Of a stretch of DNA of 14,782 bases, positions 6,196 to 13,650 are shown in pieces. This DNA is from Bacillota bacterium (lineage in GTDB: Bacteria > Bacillota > Clostridia > Christensenellales > SZUA-584), in contig JAEZKQ010000021.1 of the NCBI GenBank assembly GCA_023436115.1, forward strand, positions 1 to 14,782, written 5' to 3'. Below the pieces are notes generated by a model that ran no database searches, was not told the DNA's origin, and worked only from the letters and a program-made list of their open reading frames with translations. Position numbers and translations under genes: made by a program. The first letter of the stretch is position 1; each line of letters starts with the position of its first letter.

Positions 6196-7650
6196 TTAGC
6201 AAATTCTGAAATCACCGGCGAGCACGCAACGACGCTGACGCGTGAATGCACGCGGGCTTGTGATACCTTCACCTGTCGGTGTCGCGATCGTCAGTGTCGT
6301 AAAGCCTTCGCCGCCGAACCCAAGGCCCGCCAGCGACGACGCATTCTTTACAAATATTGTTGTATTCAAACGGCGTGCCGCAAGGGACAGATTATGCACA
6401 TTGGACGAGTGTATCATTGCCGAGTGCTTGTAGTCCTGCTCCGCGCGATAGGCTTCTTCCACCGCTTCCTCAATGCTGTATACCCGTGCGATACCCAATA
6501 CGGGCATGAGCATTTCCACCATGATGAACGGATGGTATTTATCAACCTCCGCAATAATCAGGCGCGGGTTTCCGGTGAAGGATACACCGCTGTCGCGCAA
6601 TATCACCGCCGCATCACGGCCGACATATTTGCGGTTGATCACATACTTGCCGTCTTTATTGATCAAGGTTGTCGCCAAGACCTTATCGATATCCGCGCCG
6701 CTGATACGGTACGCGCCGTTCTTCTCCATTTCGGCCATCAACGCATCTGTGATGCTTGCGAACGCAAAAACTTCTTTTTCCGCGATGCAAAGCACGTTGT
6801 TGTCAAAGCTTGCTCCGTCCACGATCTTTTTGGCCGCGTCGGGAATATTGGCTGTATCGTCAACGATCACCGGCGGATTACCGGGACCCGCCGCAATGAC
6901 CTTTTTGCCGGTCTTCATCGCGACATGGACGACAGCTTCGCCGCCCGTGATGGACAGCAGCGGTATATCCTTATGCGTCATAATCGCCTGTCCGCTTTCC
7001 AGCGTGGGCTCTTTGACGGTGGTGATAAGCATTGCCGGGCCGCCTGCGGATATAATGGCTTCATTCATGAGCCGCATCGCTTCCTGTGAAGCACGCTTTG
7101 CCGCAGGATGCGGGTTAAACACAACGGAATTGCCCGCCGCGATCATGCTGATGCAGTTATTGATGACCGTTGACGTCGGGTTGGTGGATGGTGTAATCGA
7201 GCCGATCACGCCGTATGGCGCCTGCTCGACAATCGTCATGCCGTTGTCACCCGTATAAGCGGTGGTATGCAGATCCTCTGTGCCGGGCGTTTTCTTCGCG
7301 GCCAGCAGGTTCTTCTTAACCTTGTCCGGCACGCGCCCATAGCCCGTTTCTTCATTTGCCAGACGGGCCAGGTGCTCGGCATTATCAATACCCGCTTTGC
7401 GCATCGCCGCGACCAACTCGCCGCGTTTTTCCAGCGATAAGTCCATCAGAATTTTCTGCGCGGCTTTTGCATTCTGTATCGCTTCCTCTGCTGTATCGCA
7501 CAGCCAGCGCTGTGTCGGCACGGGGGCAGGTGATGCACAAGCCACGCCGTTATGCGCTGGTGTCAGAGGGGCACTTGTCTTCAATTTGCCTGACAGTTCA
7601 CGGACGATATCATCGGTGATCTGACGAATCTGTTGCTCTGTCAACGCCAT
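6196..7650 (-). CDS. pduP: CoA-acylating aldehyde dehydrogenase (PduP/EutE type) with N-terminal encapsulation helix
   Basis: A 484-residue aldehyde dehydrogenase oxidising an aldehyde to acyl-CoA with NAD+. Catalytic Cys288 lies in DNNVLCIAEKEVF, and GPGNPPVIVDD and the closing FTRQRRCVL are typical of PduP/EutE. Residues 2-20 (ALTEQQIRQITDDIVRELS) form an amphipathic helix followed by a Pro/Ala-rich linker to about residue 48, the layout of PduP encapsulation peptides, so the enzyme is predicted inside the shell. AGAGG overlaps the stop of the preceding pentamer gene. In the proposed pathway it takes acetaldehyde (from 5-deoxyribose) or 2-(methylthio)acetaldehyde (from methylthioribose) released by the aldolase and hands acyl-CoA to PduL. 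Substrate chain is inferred from context. Confidence 0.95.
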   Translation of the reverse strand: MALTEQQIRQITDDIVRELSGKLKTSAPLTPAHNGVACASPAPVPTQRWLCDTAEEAIQNAKAAQKILMDLSLEKRGELVAAMRKAGIDNAEHLARLANEETGYGRVPDKVKKNLLAAKKTPGTEDLHTTAYTGDNGMTIVEQAPYGVIGSITPSTNPTSTVINNCISMIAAGNSVVFNPHPAAKRASQEAMRLMNEAIISAGGPAMLITTVKEPTLESGQAIMTHKDIPLLSITGGEAVVHVAMKTGKKVIAAGPGNPPVIVDDTANIPDAAKKIVDGASFDNNVLCIAEKEVFAFASITDALMAEMEKNGAYRISGADIDKVLATTLINKDGKYVINRKYVGRDAAVILRDSGVSFTGNPRLIIAEVDKYHPFIMVEMLMPVLGIARVYSIEEAVEEAYRAEQDYKHSAMIHSSNVHNLSLAARRLNTTIFVKNASSLAGLGFGGEGFTTLTIATPTGEGITSPRAFTRQRRCVLAGDFRIC

Positions 7651-7656
7651 AGCTGT

Positions 7657-7977
7657 TTACCTCTTATTTTCTTCCGCGGTCTGCGGAAATTTGTCGAATA
7701 TACGCTTACCCTTTAAATCCACACTGTCTATGATGGCGACGATGGTGCTGTCGACGGGTCTTCCTTCCGTGGCAGCGGTCTGCCGGGACGAACTTCCGCT
7801 GACCACCATCACGACCTCACCTTCTCCTGCACCCACTGTATCGACGCTCACGACCGGCGGGCCTTGTTCTTCAAATGTGTCGATATTGATGGGAACAACA
7901 ATAAGAAGCTTGTAACCCGAAAGCTTTTCTGATTTCGTGGTGCTGACAACATTACCCCTGACTCTGCCTAAGATCAT
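7657..7977 (-). CDS. eutN: BMC-P pentameric shell protein (EutN/CcmL family)
   Basis: A 106-residue EutN/CcmL-type vertex protein opening MILGRVRGNVVSTTKSEKL, with the central GEGEVVMVVSGSSSRQT segment and IVAIIDSVDL near the end. The frame runs upstream to 8028, but the family start is the ATG at 7977, which overlaps the PduL stop as ATGA and lies behind AAGGAG inside pduL, so the two genes are translationally coupled. It is longer than the other two pentamers, with a basic tail of about 15 residues. It stands apart from the main shell block, between the two core enzymes PduL and PduP, an order also seen in other metabolosome operons. Confidence 0.94.
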   Translation of the reverse strand: MILGRVRGNVVSTTKSEKLSGYKLLIVVPINIDTFEEQGPPVVSVDTVGAGEGEVVMVVSGSSSRQTAATEGRPVDSTIVAIIDSVDLKGKRIFDKFPQTAEENKR

Positions 7978-8834
7978 ACTGACTCCTTCTTGTGCTGCGC
8001 ACATCGCAGTTCTATGTGGTATTCCCATGCCGCATCACGCGCAAGCGGCGTAATGATGGCATCTTCATCATGGATGACCACGGACTGTCCGGCAGCACGC
8101 GCTGCCTTCAAATCGTCCTCCGTGATCAGCACCCGCTCCTTCTTGCCTTTGAGCGGCATCTTCTCCGCCGGCCTTGAATCTGGTGCCGATGCTTGTTTGG
8201 TCTCTTTTTCTATCCGGCAAAGCGTGCCGTCTTTCAGAGCCGCTGCATTTGCCTCATCGATATCAATATGAGCTTCCAGCAGGTGGCCTTCCCCCGCACG
8301 GACGATCACATTGCGATATACGATTTCACGCGGGCCTTCCGCGCACAGCGAGATAATATCTCCGTCCCGCAATCCATAGGCCTCAGCCTGCGGAGCTGAC
8401 ATATGCAAATGGCGTGCCGCAACCATTATTCCCCGTGGTATCGTGACCTGCCTGTCGCCGTTTCGCAGTACGCCGCCCGGCGTTCCCGCTGTATCACCCG
8501 ACATGCGTACCAACGGTGTCACGCCGTACTTGATGGCCTCCGTATAGGAAATCTCGATCTGCGTTTCCTTGCGAACAGGACCCACCACGCGCAGCACAAG
8601 CTTTCCCTTGGGCATCTCCAAGGTCACACGTTCTTCGCACGCATACTGGCCGGGCTGCACGAGATCACGCATCTTTTTTAACTGATAACCTGCTCCGAAG
8701 AGCTGTTCCAAATCCTTTTGAGACAAATGGATATGCCGGTTCGACGACGAGACCGGTACAAAAAACTCACCGCTCTTTGCCAGCTCTGTTAGCACTATGC
8801 TCTCCACCAATGTCCTTAAGGCTTTTTCGTTCAT
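7974..8834 (-). CDS. pduL: PduL phosphotransacylase with EutQ/EutT-like C-terminal extension
   Basis: A 286-residue phosphate acyltransferase converting acyl-CoA to acyl-phosphate, so that CoA is recycled within the BMC and ATP can be made by a kinase elsewhere. Metal-ligand motifs are present: H34xH36 (NRHIHLS), H142xH144 (ARHLHMS) and H189 in AHIDIDEAN. The N-terminus (residues 1-20) is a likely amphipathic encapsulation helix. PduL proteins are usually about 210 residues. Here a linker of about 25 residues (210-234) leads to an extra module, LITEDDLKAARAAGQ and AIITPLARDAAW (236-270), resembling the start of EutQ (LIT-x-x-DIRAA...ITPEAR) and EutT. GAGGACAGT precedes the ATG. It follows mtnA after 62 bases holding a weak hairpin. 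Confidence 0.95.
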   Translation of the reverse strand: MNEKALRTLVESIVLTELAKSGEFFVPVSSSNRHIHLSQKDLEQLFGAGYQLKKMRDLVQPGQYACEERVTLEMPKGKLVLRVVGPVRKETQIEISYTEAIKYGVTPLVRMSGDTAGTPGGVLRNGDRQVTIPRGIMVAARHLHMSAPQAEAYGLRDGDIISLCAEGPREIVYRNVIVRAGEGHLLEAHIDIDEANAAALKDGTLCRIEKETKQASAPDSRPAEKMPLKGKKERVLITEDDLKAARAAGQSVVIHDEDAIITPLARDAAWEYHIELRCAQHKKESV

Positions 8835-8860
8835 ACTGTCCTCATTATGCCGCTGCGGTC

Positions 8861-8883
8861 AAAAGGGGTAGTTTTGCTTCCCC
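8861..8883 (-). terminator. Weak hairpin between the isomerase and pduL genes
   Basis: On the minus strand GGGGAAG and CTACCCC pair around a short CAAAA loop with one A-A mismatch and are followed by TTTT. The stem is short, so at most it would give partial termination or protect a 3' end, lowering expression of the downstream shell genes relative to upstream enzymes or the reverse after processing. Confidence 0.3.
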
Positions 8884-8896
8884 GCGCGACCCATAT

Positions 8897-9979
8897 CTAT
8901 TTCTTTGCTGCGTTCTTCTTCTCGAATATCTCTTTTAAGCTCTGCGAATAGGGCGGACGCGCAATGCCGTATTCCGTGATAATGGCTGTGATCAGCTCGT
9001 TATCCGCAAAGTCGAAGGCGGGGTTATAAACCTTCACACCCTCGGGCGCCATGCGCTTTGCATACCACATCTCGGTTACCTCGTGGGCCGGACGCTCCTC
9101 GATCGGAATGTCCTCGCCTTTCTCGGTGTTCATATCGATCGTCGATGTGGGCGCGCAGACGTAGAACGGAATGCCATAGTATTTCGCAAGTATCGCCACA
9201 CCCGATGTGCCGATCTTGTTGCACACGTCGCCGTTGGCGGCTACGCGATCGCAGCCCACGAATATCGCCTGTACCCAGCCGTTTTTCATAACCTGAGACG
9301 CCATGTTGTCGCAGATCACCGTGGTATCGATACCGTTGCTGTGCAGTTCGAACGAGGAAAGGCGTGCCCCCTGCAGCAGCGGCCGTGTCTCATCCGTAAA
9401 CACCTTGAACTTGTAGCCTTTTTCATGTCCAAGATGGATCGGCGCGAGCGCCGTGCCGTATTTCACTGTGGCCAATTGACCCGCGTTGCAATGCGTCAGT
9501 ATACCGTATCCGTCTTCGATCAGCGAGAGACCGTATTCACCGATGGTTCTGCAGACCCAAATATCTTCATCCTTGATCGCCACAGCCTCGTCATGCAGCA
9601 GGTGCTTGATATCGGCCACAGTCTTGTCCTTGTTGTCCCTTACAACCTTCTCCATGCGGTCCAGCGCCCAAAAAAGGTTGACGGCTGTGGGACGCGACGA
9701 TGCGAGATAATCCTTTGCCGCTTTGAACTCTTTATAAAATGCTTCATATGTATCGGCATCGATCCCCTTGGCAGCCAGATACACACCGATGGCAGCCGCC
9801 ACACCGATGGCAGGTGCCCCGCGAACCTGAAGCAGGTATATGGCATCCCATATGTCCTTCTGCTCCGTCAGGTGAAGGGTATCCACCTCATTGGGCAGCT
9901 TTGTCTGGTCTATGATAACGAGCGCGCTGTTCGCGTCGTCCAGCGCCACCGTCTCATAATTCATAATGTTTCCCGACAT
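8897..9979 (-). CDS. mtnA: S-methyl-5-thioribose-1-phosphate isomerase family (MtnA/DrdI-like)
   Basis: A 360-residue aldose-ketose isomerase of the eIF2B-like MtnA family. Motifs: RGAPAIG (53-59), THCNAGQLAT with catalytic Cys164, GTALAPI, TRPLLQGAR (198-206), and VGCDRVAANGDVCNKIGT with catalytic Asp244. It would convert 5-methylthioribose-1-phosphate to methylthioribulose-1-phosphate, or 5-deoxyribose-1-phosphate to 5-deoxyribulose-1-phosphate in the DHAP shunt. GGAGGAAAAC directly precedes the ATG at 9979, which I prefer over the longer frame from 10015 that overlaps the kinase stop. The kinase gene ends 13 bases upstream. No encapsulation helix is evident at either end, so a cytosolic location is likely. 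Which of the two sugars it prefers cannot be read from sequence. Confidence 0.93.
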   Translation of the reverse strand: MSGNIMNYETVALDDANSALVIIDQTKLPNEVDTLHLTEQKDIWDAIYLLQVRGAPAIGVAAAIGVYLAAKGIDADTYEAFYKEFKAAKDYLASSRPTAVNLFWALDRMEKVVRDNKDKTVADIKHLLHDEAVAIKDEDIWVCRTIGEYGLSLIEDGYGILTHCNAGQLATVKYGTALAPIHLGHEKGYKFKVFTDETRPLLQGARLSSFELHSNGIDTTVICDNMASQVMKNGWVQAIFVGCDRVAANGDVCNKIGTSGVAILAKYYGIPFYVCAPTSTIDMNTEKGEDIPIEERPAHEVTEMWYAKRMAPEGVKVYNPAFDFADNELITAIITEYGIARPPYSQSLKEIFEKKNAAKK

Positions 9980-9992
9980 GTTTTCCTCCAGT

Positions 9993-11204
9993 TTAACAAA
10001 CAGCTTCCGTCGCACGGATCAGCGCCGCCACATAGTCCGCACCTTTTTTATAATTCGTGCGGTTCATAATCATATCCTTTGCGCACAGTATGTTCACACG
10101 CTCGGCGTATGCGCGCTTGTCCGCGTCGGCGATGGTCGTTACGTCTTTTACCTGCGCCATACCCACCGTGCGTCGGATCAGCTCCGTGCCTGTAAACGCA
10201 GCCGTATCGGTCATAATGCCGTCGAGGTAGAATTCCTTAAATCCGGGCGTTTTGGCCATAATGTCCGTGGCACAATCATCGAAGCACTCAAGGAACTTTC
10301 TATTGAACAGGTCGATGGTATCGGCGGCCGCTTTAAGCACCCATTCACAGAAATCTGTCGCGCCTGCCGCATTGCCATTGTCCCATGCGAAGAACAGATT
10401 CGCTATAACATTTCCGATATCGTATCCTATCGGACCATAGAACGCGAACTCCGGATCGAACACGCGCGTACTGTCCGGATTGACGAATATCGAGCCCGTG
10501 TGCAGGTCGCCATGAATCAGCGCCTGAGCGTTGTTCATAAAACCGAATTTGATCTTTGCGATTTCCAAATGCAGCGCTTTGTCATCGTAGAGCTGCTCTT
10601 TAACAAACTGTGCGTTCTTTTCAAAGACGAGATTGCGTTTATTCGCATCGTTGTAAGGCTCGGTGAAAACAAGGCTTTCCGTGATCTCGCAAAGCTCCGG
10701 ATTGATAAAGCTCTTCACAAGCGCTTTTTTGGCCTTATGCTCCATGACCACATCTGTTGTCTTAAGCAGCGTGTTGACCAAATAGGTCGACACATCATCC
10801 GCAAAGCGCGGGAATGTTTTGTGCTTCATGAGCGCATAACGCATGAGCTCGTAATCCGAAAGATCCTCCATGGCGCAAGCGCACATGACGGTATCATATT
10901 TGTATATCTTCGGAACAAGACCCGGCGCATACTGGTCCTGAATCTGAAGAATCTCAGACTCGATACGGTTGCGGTCGGTAGACACTTTCATCTCGGCGGA
11001 AATACGCAGCGCTTCGCCGGCCTGCTTGATAATAACCGACTTGCCCGTTGCCTCTTCGATCACACGGAATACATAGTTTAAGTTGCCGTCGCCGATTTCC
11101 TTAACATTAAGGCTGGCATCCGTGCTGAACATATCCAGCGTCTCCTTGACATATTCGATGACGTCAGATTCCTTCATGAGAAAATAACTGTCAAAACGAG
11201 ACAT
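9993..11204 (-). CDS. mtnK: 5-methylthioribose kinase family (MtnK/DrdK-like)
   Basis: A 403-residue kinase of the MtnK branch of the aminoglycoside phosphotransferase/choline kinase fold. The glycine-rich GDGNLNYVF lies at 38-46, the catalytic loop IHGDLHTGS at 230-238, and the metal-binding DPEFAFYGPIGYD at 250-262; length is as usual for MtnK. It phosphorylates C1 of 5-methylthioribose, and homologues accept 5-deoxyribose. GAGG stands just upstream of the ATG at 11204. Co-transcription with an MtnA homologue and a class II aldolase identifies the three-step DHAP shunt, rather than the classical methionine salvage route, whose later enzymes (MtnB, MtnW/X or MtnC, MtnD) are absent here. No encapsulation peptide is seen. 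Confidence 0.93.
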   Translation of the reverse strand: MSRFDSYFLMKESDVIEYVKETLDMFSTDASLNVKEIGDGNLNYVFRVIEEATGKSVIIKQAGEALRISAEMKVSTDRNRIESEILQIQDQYAPGLVPKIYKYDTVMCACAMEDLSDYELMRYALMKHKTFPRFADDVSTYLVNTLLKTTDVVMEHKAKKALVKSFINPELCEITESLVFTEPYNDANKRNLVFEKNAQFVKEQLYDDKALHLEIAKIKFGFMNNAQALIHGDLHTGSIFVNPDSTRVFDPEFAFYGPIGYDIGNVIANLFFAWDNGNAAGATDFCEWVLKAAADTIDLFNRKFLECFDDCATDIMAKTPGFKEFYLDGIMTDTAAFTGTELIRRTVGMAQVKDVTTIADADKRAYAERVNILCAKDMIMNRTNYKKGADYVAALIRATEAVC

Positions 11205-11257
11205 GTTGATTACCTCACAAGCTTAATTTTTACACGGGTATATCTGCTGTTTCATTT

Positions 11258-11275
11258 ATAAGCTCATCAGCTTAT
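11258..11275 (-). promoter_or_regulatory. Perfect hairpin between the flavoprotein and kinase genes
   Basis: ATAAGCT and AGCTTAT pair exactly around a four-base loop in the 83-base gap. No T-run follows on the minus strand, so it is not a terminator. An RNA-processing or 3'-end stabilising element is possible. Confidence 0.3.
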
Positions 11276-11287
11276 CCATAGTCAGTC

Positions 11288-12619
11288 TCACTTCGCCGCG
11301 TTGGCCGCAATGTGAACCGCATCCCACGCGCCCGCAAAAGGCGGCGCGTAAGCTAAGTCCACCATGCCAAGCTCTTTCGTCGTCATGCCGCTATGGATTG
11401 CGATGGCAAACATATCAACGCGCAATACAGCGCCCTGCTGCCCCGCCGCGCAGGCTCCCAGCAAACGCCGTGTACCTTTTTCATAAATCAGCTTGATCGC
11501 GATTGCGGTCTGACCCGGGTAATACGCCGGATGGTTATAAGCCATTACAAGCTTTGCGCGGTAATCCAGCTTCAACCTAATGGCATCGGCTTCGCTCAGG
11601 CCCGTTCGCGCCATTTCAATGCCGCAGACCTTGATGGCAGAAGTGCCTAGTGCGCCGGTAAACTTATCGTGGCGGCCCAGCATATTGCCTCCTGCAATTC
11701 TGCCGCATTTGTTGGCAACGGTTCCGAGCGGAAGGAAATAGTCCTCCTCCGCTATTCTGTTATATGTCATGGCACAATCCCCCGCGGCATAGATGCAGGG
11801 TATGGATGTGCGCATCTCTCTGTCCACAATAATGGCCCCATTTTCAGCCATACGGATGCCCGTCTCTTTTAAGAAGGCTGTTGCGGGCAATATGCCCACC
11901 GCCATGAGTATGATGTCGGTCTGGTACTCGCCGCGGTCGGTGCGTATCAGACGGTGAGTCTGTTTTTCCTCAATTGCAAGAACCTTTTCGCTCGTTTTCA
12001 CTACCGCACCGTTTTGCAACAGCTCCTGCTTGGCAATCTCAGACATTTCGGGTTCAAATGGCATCAGTATACGGTCTGCGCCTTCGATCAGCGTCACTTC
12101 CTTGCCAAGTGCTAAGAGAGCTTCCGTCATCTCCACACCGATATAACCGCCGCCAACCACCACACAGCGGCGTATCGACGGGTTACTTGCGACTTTCTGC
12201 AGCAGCAGGCCGTCTTCCAACGTTTTGATATAGAATACACCCGCGTTATTAATGCCGGGTATCGGGGGGACAACACTGGCGCTTCCCGTCGCAATCAGCA
12301 GTGAATCATAGCTGTCCTGAAATGTTTCCGCGGTTTCAATGTTTTTCACAGTCAGCGTCTTGCTTTGCGGAGACACCGATATCACCTCATGGCACAGCCA
12401 TGTGCGGACACCCAGCTTTTCAAACTGCTCGCGTGAGCGGGCAATCATCTTGGTATAGTCGGTATTTTCACCGCTGATAAAGTACGGCAAACCACAAGCG
12501 CCGTAAGAAAGAAAATGTCCTTTCTCATAAACGGTGACTTCCGCGGTCGGATCATTGCGTTTAATTTTTGAGGCTGCCGACATTCCTGCCGCAACACCCC
12601 CGATGATGACTGTTTTCAT
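11288..12619 (-). CDS. CoA-disulfide reductase / NADH oxidase family flavoprotein
   Basis: A 443-residue FAD-dependent pyridine nucleotide-disulfide oxidoreductase. The FAD-binding start is VIIGGVAAGMSAA, the redox cysteine is Cys42 in LSYGACGLPYFISG (the single-cysteine form of CoA-disulfide reductases, NADH oxidases and persulfide reductases), the NAD(P)H site is VVVGGGYIGVEM, the second FAD motif is YAAGDCA, and the C-terminal dimer domain ends AYAPPFAGAWDAVHIA. Possible roles are regenerating CoA from its disulfide, oxidising NADH, or reducing a persulfide. It is second in the BMC operon, 46 bases after the aldolase. No rhodanese domain is fused. It may help balance NADH produced by the aldehyde dehydrogenase, or deal with sulfur chemistry if methylthioribose is used. 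The exact reaction is unknown. Confidence 0.85.
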   Translation of the reverse strand: MKTVIIGGVAAGMSAASKIKRNDPTAEVTVYEKGHFLSYGACGLPYFISGENTDYTKMIARSREQFEKLGVRTWLCHEVISVSPQSKTLTVKNIETAETFQDSYDSLLIATGSASVVPPIPGINNAGVFYIKTLEDGLLLQKVASNPSIRRCVVVGGGYIGVEMTEALLALGKEVTLIEGADRILMPFEPEMSEIAKQELLQNGAVVKTSEKVLAIEEKQTHRLIRTDRGEYQTDIILMAVGILPATAFLKETGIRMAENGAIIVDREMRTSIPCIYAAGDCAMTYNRIAEEDYFLPLGTVANKCGRIAGGNMLGRHDKFTGALGTSAIKVCGIEMARTGLSEADAIRLKLDYRAKLVMAYNHPAYYPGQTAIAIKLIYEKGTRRLLGACAAGQQGAVLRVDMFAIAIHSGMTTKELGMVDLAYAPPFAGAWDAVHIAANAAK

Positions 12620-12665
12620 CCTTGCCTCTTCTCGCGCAAGCGATCTGCCATTTGTAAAAAACTCT

Positions 12666-13535
12666 TTATAAATTGTTCAGGCGTTTTAATACGGCCTGCG
12701 TGATTTGAGCGATATCAATGTCTTGTGCCGAGACGCTGCAGCCGCAGCCCTCCCCCTGTTTACATGCGGTCAGTTCCTTGCGTTCCTGCACCGATTGTCC
12801 GATCGGAACGTGGGATGCCACCACATCTTTTAAGTTTGAAGGCTTCGCCGCACACGGCGGAACACCGCCTGCGGTGATGCCCATGTTTTTGCGAATATCC
12901 AAAAGCTCCTGCACCTGATCGCAGCTTAGAACATTGGCTTTTCCGATGATGTTGCCTGTATACATAAGCACCAAAGCATAATGCTCCATGGCTTCCAGAC
13001 GATAAAAAGCTTCTATGAGCGACTTTCCCCAGGAAAGAGCGCCATGATTTGCAAGCAGTACAGCATTATAATCTTTGCAGTAGGGTGCAATGGAATCAGG
13101 AATGCCCTGCGAACCCGGTGTCTCATAATGGACACAGGGCACAGTACCTAGGTTCACGAGCGCTTCGGGGTAAATGGCCTTATCCAGCCCGATACCTGCA
13201 ATGGCATACGATGTGCAAAGAGGAGGATGCGCATGCGTCACACCCATGACTTCGGGATTTTCGCTATAGACACGAATATGCATTTTCACTTCTGAAGAAG
13301 GTTTCAATGCGCCGCAGGAGAGCACAGTGCCATCCAAACGCATTTTAACAAGCATGTCTTCATCCATAAAACCTTTGGAAACGCCTGTCGGGGTTGTCCA
13401 GATAATATCATGATCAACCTTACAGCTTATATTTCCATCATTTGCCGCGACGAAATTCTTGGTATACATTCTGCGGCCTACTTCCAGTATCATTTGTTTG
13501 GCTTCATGATCCGTTGGAAAAAGTGTGTTTTGCAT
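12666..13535 (-). CDS. Class II aldolase (fuculose-phosphate aldolase family) with C-terminal encapsulation helix
   Basis: A 289-residue zinc aldolase. Motifs match fuculose-1-phosphate aldolase with a constant +9 offset: NDGNIS (32-37), TPTGVSKG (48-55), SSEVKMH with catalytic Glu82, THAHPP with zinc ligands His101 and His103, and NHGAL with His164. With the kinase and isomerase it is expected to split 5-deoxyribulose-1-phosphate or methylthioribulose-1-phosphate into DHAP and an aldehyde. Beyond the about 215-residue family domain lies a linker rich in Cys (CKQGEGCGC, about 262-270) and a final amphipathic helix, DIDIAQITQAVLKRL, typical of encapsulation peptides, so the aldehyde is probably produced inside the shell. 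AGGAGAGG precedes the ATG. It is the first gene of the operon, 87 bases after the predicted -10 box. Confidence 0.93.
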   Translation of the reverse strand: MQNTLFPTDHEAKQMILEVGRRMYTKNFVAANDGNISCKVDHDIIWTTPTGVSKGFMDEDMLVKMRLDGTVLSCGALKPSSEVKMHIRVYSENPEVMGVTHAHPPLCTSYAIAGIGLDKAIYPEALVNLGTVPCVHYETPGSQGIPDSIAPYCKDYNAVLLANHGALSWGKSLIEAFYRLEAMEHYALVLMYTGNIIGKANVLSCDQVQELLDIRKNMGITAGGVPPCAAKPSNLKDVVASHVPIGQSVQERKELTACKQGEGCGCSVSAQDIDIAQITQAVLKRLNNL

Positions 13536-13606
13536 ATCCCTCTCCTGCCTTTAGACCAGCATTACTGTTCATATTGTTGTTTAGTTTGTTTGTTTAGGAA
13601 TGTTCT

Positions 13607-13628
13607 GTATGTAGTACTGTTACTATAC
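13607..13628. promoter_or_regulatory. Candidate operator over the -10 box
   Basis: An imperfect inverted repeat, GTATGTAGTACTGTTACTATAC on the plus strand split as GTATGTAGTA and TACTATAC, covers the -10 box and the expected start site. A repressor bound here would block the promoter. The LacI-type protein at the end of the operon is the obvious candidate, but the repeat lacks the central CG common in LacI-family sites. Confidence 0.35.
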
Positions 13629-13650
13629 GTACAATTTTGTCATTTGTCAA
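13622..13650 (-). promoter_or_regulatory. Sigma-A promoter of the BMC operon
   Basis: On the minus strand a perfect TTGACA (13650-13645) and TATAGT (13627-13622) are separated by exactly 17 bases. Transcription would start near 13615, leaving a leader of about 80 bases before the aldolase ATG. The leader is too short for a SAM or B12 riboswitch. Confidence 0.85.

Noticed and set aside
8897..11204. Classical methionine salvage operon
   Set aside because: Only the kinase and isomerase are shared with it; dehydratase, enolase/phosphatase and dioxygenase genes are missing, and the next gene is an aldolase plus BMC core.
13536..13621. A SAM, B12 or other riboswitch in the operon leader
   Set aside because: The leader is only about 80 bases, holds AT-rich repeats and an RBS, and shows no conserved riboswitch core.
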